Shown here one piece after another: positions 60,629 to 64,000 of a stretch of DNA of 64,000 nucleotides. Both the position numbers and the translations under genes were made by a program. Each line of letters opens with the position of its first letter. Position 1 is the stretch's first letter. Below the pieces are notes generated by a model. The model was not told the origin of the DNA, made no database searches, and saw only the letters and a program-made list of their open reading frames with translations. Location of the stretch: NCBI RefSeq assembly GCF_900129375.1, contig NZ_FQVN01000002.1, positions 682,001 to 746,000 of the forward strand. Reading direction: 5' to 3'. Origin of the DNA: Streptoalloteichus hindustanus (GTDB lineage: Bacteria; Actinomycetota; Actinomycetes; Mycobacteriales; Pseudonocardiaceae).

Positions 60629-61372
60629 ATGACAGCGAGTTGTTCCCAACCCGTCATCGGCGTCGCGACCGAGAAGGGACCGCGACGCCCGCTCAACGCC
60701 GACGCCCACGCCCATCACCAGTTCCACGACCGGCTCGCCGTCGCGATCGTCGACGGCACCGGTTCCACTCCGGAGGTCGCGGAGTTCGCGCAGCTCGCCG
60801 CCGCCACCGCGGTGAGGATCGCCGCGCGCCGCACCCCGGTGTGGGGGGTGATGGCCGCCGCCGAGCTCTGCGAGGACCCCACCGAGGACATCTCGTCGCC
60901 GAGCGGGGCGATCGTCGTGGCCACCGCTCTTCCCGGCCGCTACTGGCAGATCGCGTGGGCCGGGGACAGCGCCGCCTACAGATGGGCCACCGACGGCTCG
61001 GTGAAGCGCGTGACCAACCCGCACACGCAGGGAGAACTGCTCCGGGCGCGGGGCGCGAGCGAGGAGGACGCCCGGCGCGTGGACCACCGGATCATGAACA
61101 GCCTGGACCTCGCCCACGTCTACGGGGTGTGGGGGATGTGCGTCCGGTCCCGGTTGTTGGTGCTCGCCTCCGACGGTCTGCACCGCCTCCCGGAGACCGA
61201 GATCGCCACCGTCCTCCAGGAACACGCGTCGGACCCGGAGATGTGCGCGCAACAGCTCGTGAAGGCCGCGCGGGAACGGAGTAGCGACGACATCACGGCG
61301 CTGGTGGTTCCGCACCCTCAGGCCGACGGCTGGTCAACCGGGACGGCGCCGACGGCTGAAGGCGAGGAGTGA
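60629..61372 (+). CDS. PP2C-like serine/threonine phosphatase
   Basis: 247 aa. Metal-site motifs: RRPLNADAHAHH at the start, VAIVDGTGSTPE (DGxG) near residue 45, WAGDSAAYRW near 112, VLASDGLHRLPETEIA near 175, and SSDDITALVV near the end. These are the PP2C landmarks, so a cytosolic metal-dependent protein phosphatase is likely. ATG 60629 is chosen from the family start; the ribosome site is weak. It stands alone after the XRE gene's terminator. Confidence 0.82.
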   Translation: MTASCSQPVIGVATEKGPRRPLNADAHAHHQFHDRLAVAIVDGTGSTPEVAEFAQLAAATAVRIAARRTPVWGVMAAAELCEDPTEDISSPSGAIVVATALPGRYWQIAWAGDSAAYRWATDGSVKRVTNPHTQGELLRARGASEEDARRVDHRIMNSLDLAHVYGVWGMCVRSRLLVLASDGLHRLPETEIATVLQEHASDPEMCAQQLVKAARERSSDDITALVVPHPQADGWSTGTAPTAEGEE

Positions 61373-61417
61373 GCGCGCGTCAGAGGAGCTGGGCCGCGTC
61401 GCCCAGGAGGACGTGGC

Positions 61418-61434
61418 ATTACCTCCGGGGTAAT
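61418..61434. promoter_or_regulatory. Palindrome ATTACCTC-C-GGGGTAAT, XRE/MmyB regulon site
   Basis: Same as the autoregulatory palindrome at 52811 except for one base. It lies 98 bp upstream of the SnoaL-like gene, in position to control it. Confidence 0.65.
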
Positions 61435-61532
61435 CGACGCTGTGTCCGTCCACATGCCACGATCGTTTTCGTCAGCCCGGCCGGAAACGGGGCCGGGGGC
61501 GGCAAACCAGTCCGTGGTGAGGGGAGACAGTC

Positions 61533-61898
61533 ATGAGCGACGTCCAGGAGCTGGTCGAGCGGTACCTGGCCACGTGGAACGAGCGGGACCCCGCCCGTCG
61601 TCGGGCGGAGATCGACGCCCTGTGGGCCGAGGACGGCAGCTACGTGGACCCGCAGACGGTCGCGGAGGGCCCGGCCGCGATCGACGCCATGATCGCTGCG
61701 GTCCAGCAGCAGTTCCCCGGCCTGTCCTTCCGGTTCGGCAGCCCGGTCGACGCCCACCACAACCTCGCGCGGTTCACGTGGGAGTTGGCGGCGGGCGACG
61801 AGGAGGCCCTCGTGGTCGGCTTCGACGTCGTGGTGCTGACCGAGGACGGCCGGCTGCGGAACGTGCACGGGTTCCTCGACAAGGTTCCCGCTGCCTGA
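61533..61898 (+). CDS. SnoaL/NTF2-like protein
   Basis: 121 aa cone-shaped NTF2 fold: VQELVERYLATWNERDPARRRAEIDALWAEDGSYVDPQTVAEGPAAIDAMIAAVQQQFPGLSFRFGSPVDAHHNLARFTWELA. Such small proteins act as isomerases, hydrolases or simple binders; the substrate is unknown. ATG 61533 follows GAGGGGAGAC. A copy of the MmyB-type XRE palindrome is upstream, so it is a predicted member of that regulator's regulon. Confidence 0.85.
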   Translation: MSDVQELVERYLATWNERDPARRRAEIDALWAEDGSYVDPQTVAEGPAAIDAMIAAVQQQFPGLSFRFGSPVDAHHNLARFTWELAAGDEEALVVGFDVVVLTEDGRLRNVHGFLDKVPAA

Positions 61899-61956
61899 GC
61901 GGCTTCGCGTCGGGGGACGGTCACGCGCGTGACCGTCCCCCGACGCGTTCGGGCGG

Positions 61957-62775
61957 TCAGACCCGGTCGAGGCGGCGGGGAAGCGGTGGCCAGGACACGG
62001 TGTCGGCCTCGGCCAAGCCCTGGGCGAGCCCGGCCCACTGCTCCACGGTGACCTGGTCGGCCAGGGTGTTCGACTCCAGGCCCACCATCCTGACGAGACG
62101 GCGGGCCTGGCGCGCGCCCGCGACCTCGGTGACCAGGGCGTGCACTGTCCTCTGTGGAGAGGTGTAGCCGGCGTGCACCAGCCACCACAGGGGCGGGAGA
62201 ACCCGCGATCCCATCCCCGAGCGCGGGCGGATCGACAGGTGGGCAGCGTCCACTGTGGGCGATGGGGAGAAACAGGTGCGCGGGATGCGTTGCACCAGCG
62301 CGAGTTCGAAGCGTGCCGCCCACCACGCCGTCTCCAGGTCGCGCGGGCGGGGCCGGGTCAGCCGGCGTGCGAGACCCCACTCCACGATCAGGTCGGCACG
62401 GCGCAGCCGGGTGCGCGGGGACTGGAGCAGCCGACGCAGCAGGGGAGTGGAGACCGAGAACGGAATGTTCGCCACGACCTGGTAGGGCCGGTGGGGCAGA
62501 GGCACGGTCCGCGCGTCACCCTGGATCACGCGAACGTTGGCGGTGTTGGAGAACCGGTCGATCAGGGTCTCGACGAACTTCGGGTTCCGTTCCACCGCCA
62601 GCACTCGGGCGCCGGTGGCGGCGAGGGGTGCGGTGATCGCACCACCGCCGGCGCCGAGGTCGACGACCAGGTGGTCCCGGCCGACGCCGGAGGCGCGCAC
62701 CAGGTTGGTGGCGACCGCGGCGGAACGGAGGAAATGCGTGCCGTGGTAATTGGGCGCGAGCGTACGCGCTGGCAT
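61957..62775 (-). CDS. erm: 23S rRNA adenine N6-methyltransferase, Erm family
   Basis: 272 aa. Erm enzymes methylate A2058 of 23S rRNA and give macrolide-lincosamide-streptogramin B resistance. SAM motif I is LVVDLGAGGGAIT at 36-48, acidic Glu62 ends the second strand, Asp87 lies in VIQGDARTV, and the catalytic NIPF is at 103-106 within VANIPFSVSTPLLRRLL. The N-terminus (RTLAPNYHGTHFL) differs from the usual QNFL. An Arg/Pro-rich C-terminal part follows. A 198-nt region before the start holds a leaderless leader peptide and alternative hairpins, pointing to inducible control. In the window it joins an OleD-like glycosyltransferase and AAC(2') as resistance genes. Confidence 0.88.
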   Translation of the reverse strand: MPARTLAPNYHGTHFLRSAAVATNLVRASGVGRDHLVVDLGAGGGAITAPLAATGARVLAVERNPKFVETLIDRFSNTANVRVIQGDARTVPLPHRPYQVVANIPFSVSTPLLRRLLQSPRTRLRRADLIVEWGLARRLTRPRPRDLETAWWAARFELALVQRIPRTCFSPSPTVDAAHLSIRPRSGMGSRVLPPLWWLVHAGYTSPQRTVHALVTEVAGARQARRLVRMVGLESNTLADQVTVEQWAGLAQGLAEADTVSWPPLPRRLDRV

Positions 62776-62819
62776 GCGCCATCACATCCAGACTCAAGAA
62801 GTGCCAGGGAGTCCTGATG

Positions 62820-62931
62820 CGTCGTGCCCGCGACATCCGGTTCAGACCGGGAAACGGGCACGACGAGGCGACGGCGCGCCAGTGACCAGAACGGTCACGC
62901 CGTGGGGATCACGCCGTCGCGCTCAGCGACG
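62820..62931 (-). promoter_or_regulatory. Attenuator of erm: mutually exclusive hairpins
   Basis: Read leftwards. 62926-62931, inside the leader peptide's last codons, can pair with 62915-62920, with the stop codon in the loop. The segment 62912-62920 can instead pair over 9 bp with 62868-62876. Another stem, GTGACC/GGTCAC, is at 62882-62898. Last comes an 11-bp perfect stem (62855-62865 with 62820-62830), a terminator candidate 45 bp before erm. A ribosome stalled at the leader end would favour the second pairing. Confidence 0.65.
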
Positions 62932-62973
62932 CGTGCGGCAGTAGCAGAAACAGAAGCTCGCGAAGGCTGCCAT
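62923..62973 (-). CDS. Leader peptide of erm, 16 aa (MAAFASFCFCYCRTRR)
   Basis: ATG 62973 to TGA 62923. There is no ribosome site, but a -10-like TAGCGT ends 7 nt before the ATG, so the transcript probably begins at the ATG (leaderless). The peptide is Cys/aromatic-rich and ends in CRTRR; basic ends of this sort are known for macrolide-arrest peptides. Its 3' codons pair with the following sequence, as expected for a ribosome-sensing attenuator. Too short for automatic gene finders. Confidence 0.6.
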   Translation of the reverse strand: MAAFASFCFCYCRTRR

Positions 62974-62980
62974 GTCGGTG

Positions 62981-63010
62981 ACGCTAATCAGACCGAAGTG
63001 GAGGGTCCAA
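62981..63010 (-). promoter_or_regulatory. Promoter of the erm leader transcript
   Basis: On the minus strand: -35 TTGGAC (63005-63010), 18-bp spacer, -10 TAGCGT (62981-62986), then 7 nt to the leader ATG. AATTCGG directly upstream of the -35 is AT-rich for this genome, which is where WhiB7-type activators bind; that role is only a suggestion. Confidence 0.55.
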
Positions 63011-63047
63011 CCGAATTACCGGTGGGGTGCGTCACGGCCGTGCGGTG

Positions 63048-64000
63048 TCACCGCGACTGGTTCAGCGCCTTGAGCAGGCGGTCCACCGAACCGCCGAGGT
63101 TCCAGCGGTCCCGCAACGCGATCGCCCGCTCCGCGTCGACCGCCCCGGCGGGCACGGCGTCGCTCTCCCGGTCCTGCCGGACCGGCGCGTCCGTCACCAC
63201 GCGGACCACGGTCGGCGCCGCCGCCAGGTACTCCTGGGCGGCGAGGAGCTTCGTGCGCGCGGCCGGCTTGAGCCGGCGGTCGGTCGGGTCGTTGGCCACC
63301 GCGAGCAACGCGGCCAGCGAACCGAACTCGCGCACGAGCCGGGCGGCGGTCTTCTCCCCGATCCCCGCGACGCCGGGCAGGCCGTCCGAGGGGTCGCCGC
63401 GCAGCGCCGCCATCTCCGCGTACGCCGGCCCGGCGCCCTCCTCGGGCAGGTCGTAGCGCGCGGCCAGCTCCGCGGGGCCGAACAGCTCCGCCTTGGCCAG
63501 GCCGCGGCCGGCGTAGAGCACCCGGACGGGGGTGGGCTCGTCCCGCACCACCTGGAACAGGTCGCGGTCGCCGGTGACGGCCACCACCGGGTCGGTCCGC
63601 TCGCGGTGCGCCAGCGTGCCGATGACGTCGTCGGCCTCGAAGCCCTCGGCCTCGGCCGTGGTCAGGCCCACCGCGTCGAGCAGCTCCATGATCATCGGAA
63701 CCTGCGGCGTGAGGGTGTCCGGCACCTCCTCCGCGCCGTCGGCGTCGGGTCCGGCGTCGGCCACCCGGTGCGCCTTGTAGGAGGGCAGGGCCTCGACCCG
63801 GAAGGCCGGCCGCCAGTCCGCGTCCAGGCAGGAGACCAGCCGCCCGGGCCGCAGGTCCGTGATGATCTTGGCGACCATGTCGGCGTAACCGCGCACCGCG
63901 TTGACCGGCGTGCCGTCCGGCGCGGTCATCGACTCCGGCAGCGCGAAGTAGGCCCGGAAGTACAGGCTCGCGGCGTCCAGCAGCACCAGGGGAGCGGTCA
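63048..64000 (-). CDS. 5'-3' exonuclease (Pol I N-terminal-domain type), 5' end at window edge
   Basis: At least 316 aa. The reading frame [22 protein letters not shown] is open to the window end, and the last two bases read TG on this strand just before ACC, so the start codon (A/GTG) most likely begins one base beyond the window. Domain order: PIN-like nuclease with [24 protein letters not shown] and [13 protein letters not shown] (acidic metal ligands), then the helix-hairpin-helix [26 protein letters not shown]. Stand-alone proteins of this kind are flap endonuclease/exonucleases in DNA repair. It may be followed by read-through towards erm. Confidence 0.92.
   Translation of the reverse strand, partial: TAPLVLLDAASLYFRAYFALPESMTAPDGTPVNAVRGYADMVAKIITDLRPGRLVSCLDADWRPAFRVEALPSYKAHRVADAGPDADGAEEVPDTLTPQVPMIMELLDAVGLTTAEAEGFEADDVIGTLAHRERTDPVVAVTGDRDLFQVVRDEPTPVRVLYAGRGLAKAELFGPAELAARYDLPEEGAGPAYAEMAALRGDPSDGLPGVAGIGEKTAARLVREFGSLAALLAVANDPTDRRLKPAARTKLLAAQEYLAAAPTVVRVVTDAPVRQDRESDAVPAGAVDAERAIALRDRWNLGGSVDRLLKALNQSR

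Overview
The window is very GC-rich DNA with GTG starts, ATGA/GTGA gene overlaps, leaderless-looking genes and many XRE, TetR and GntR regulators. This points to a filamentous actinomycete. Pseudonocardiales (Saccharothrix, Lentzea, Actinosynnema or Amycolatopsis-like) is my best guess, but only from the overall look of the proteins. No rRNA, tRNA or complete transposase was found.

Layout. 0-9 kb: a secreted CHAP amidase; proline catabolism (pruA-pruB), an amino-acid permease and a GntR/FCD regulator joined by a shared palindrome; then a TetR/epoxide-hydrolase pair. 9-18 kb: a SNF2 helicase coupled to a SWIM protein, two TetR regulators with clear operators, a decayed SDR gene, an OleD-like macrolide glycosyltransferase and an FMN reductase. 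18.4-20 kb: a DddA-like deaminase toxin and Imm1 immunity gene sitting between two 97%-identical 100-bp copies of the 3' end of the neighbouring gene. 20-24 kb: an envelope polysaccharide unit (NodB-GT2 fusion, Pro/Ala-rich anchor, GH18 lipoprotein). 24.6-33 kb: treX-treY-treZ with divergent malQ. 34.5-36 kb: relics of IS5-type transposases. 36-41 kb: a giant P-type ATPase followed by a small orphan type I-E-like CRISPR array. 41-49.4 kb: glyoxylate assimilation (hyi-glxR-gcl-glxK) and allantoin breakdown (allB-alc), with a common operator candidate. 49.4-63 kb: aminoglycoside acetyltransferase, SUKH protein, F420-type oxidoreductase, four XRE regulators, a GntR/UTRA regulator followed by a run of tiny proteins, a PP2C phosphatase, an Erm methyltransferase with a leader peptide and attenuator, and a 5'-3' exonuclease cut by the window end.

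How the genes work together. Allantoinase and allantoicase release ureidoglycolate, a glyoxylate source; Gcl, Hyi, GlxR and GlxK turn glyoxylate into glycerate phosphate. TreX debranches glycogen, TreY and TreZ convert the maltodextrins to trehalose, and MalQ rebalances chain lengths. Proline is imported and oxidised to glutamate. Erm, the macrolide glycosyltransferase and AAC(2') form a scattered intrinsic resistance set with no antibiotic biosynthesis genes in view.

Most interesting: the erm leader with mutually exclusive hairpins; the duplicated gene end around the deaminase toxin, whose usual zinc-binding His reads as Asp; a dispersed palindrome TCCACNGTGGA that recurs about 20 times and carries otherwise rare Thr codons; several inferred regulons from repeated palindromes; a glyoxylate carboligase with Glu at position 51 where the E. 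coli enzyme has Val; and an epoxide hydrolase lacking the expected His.
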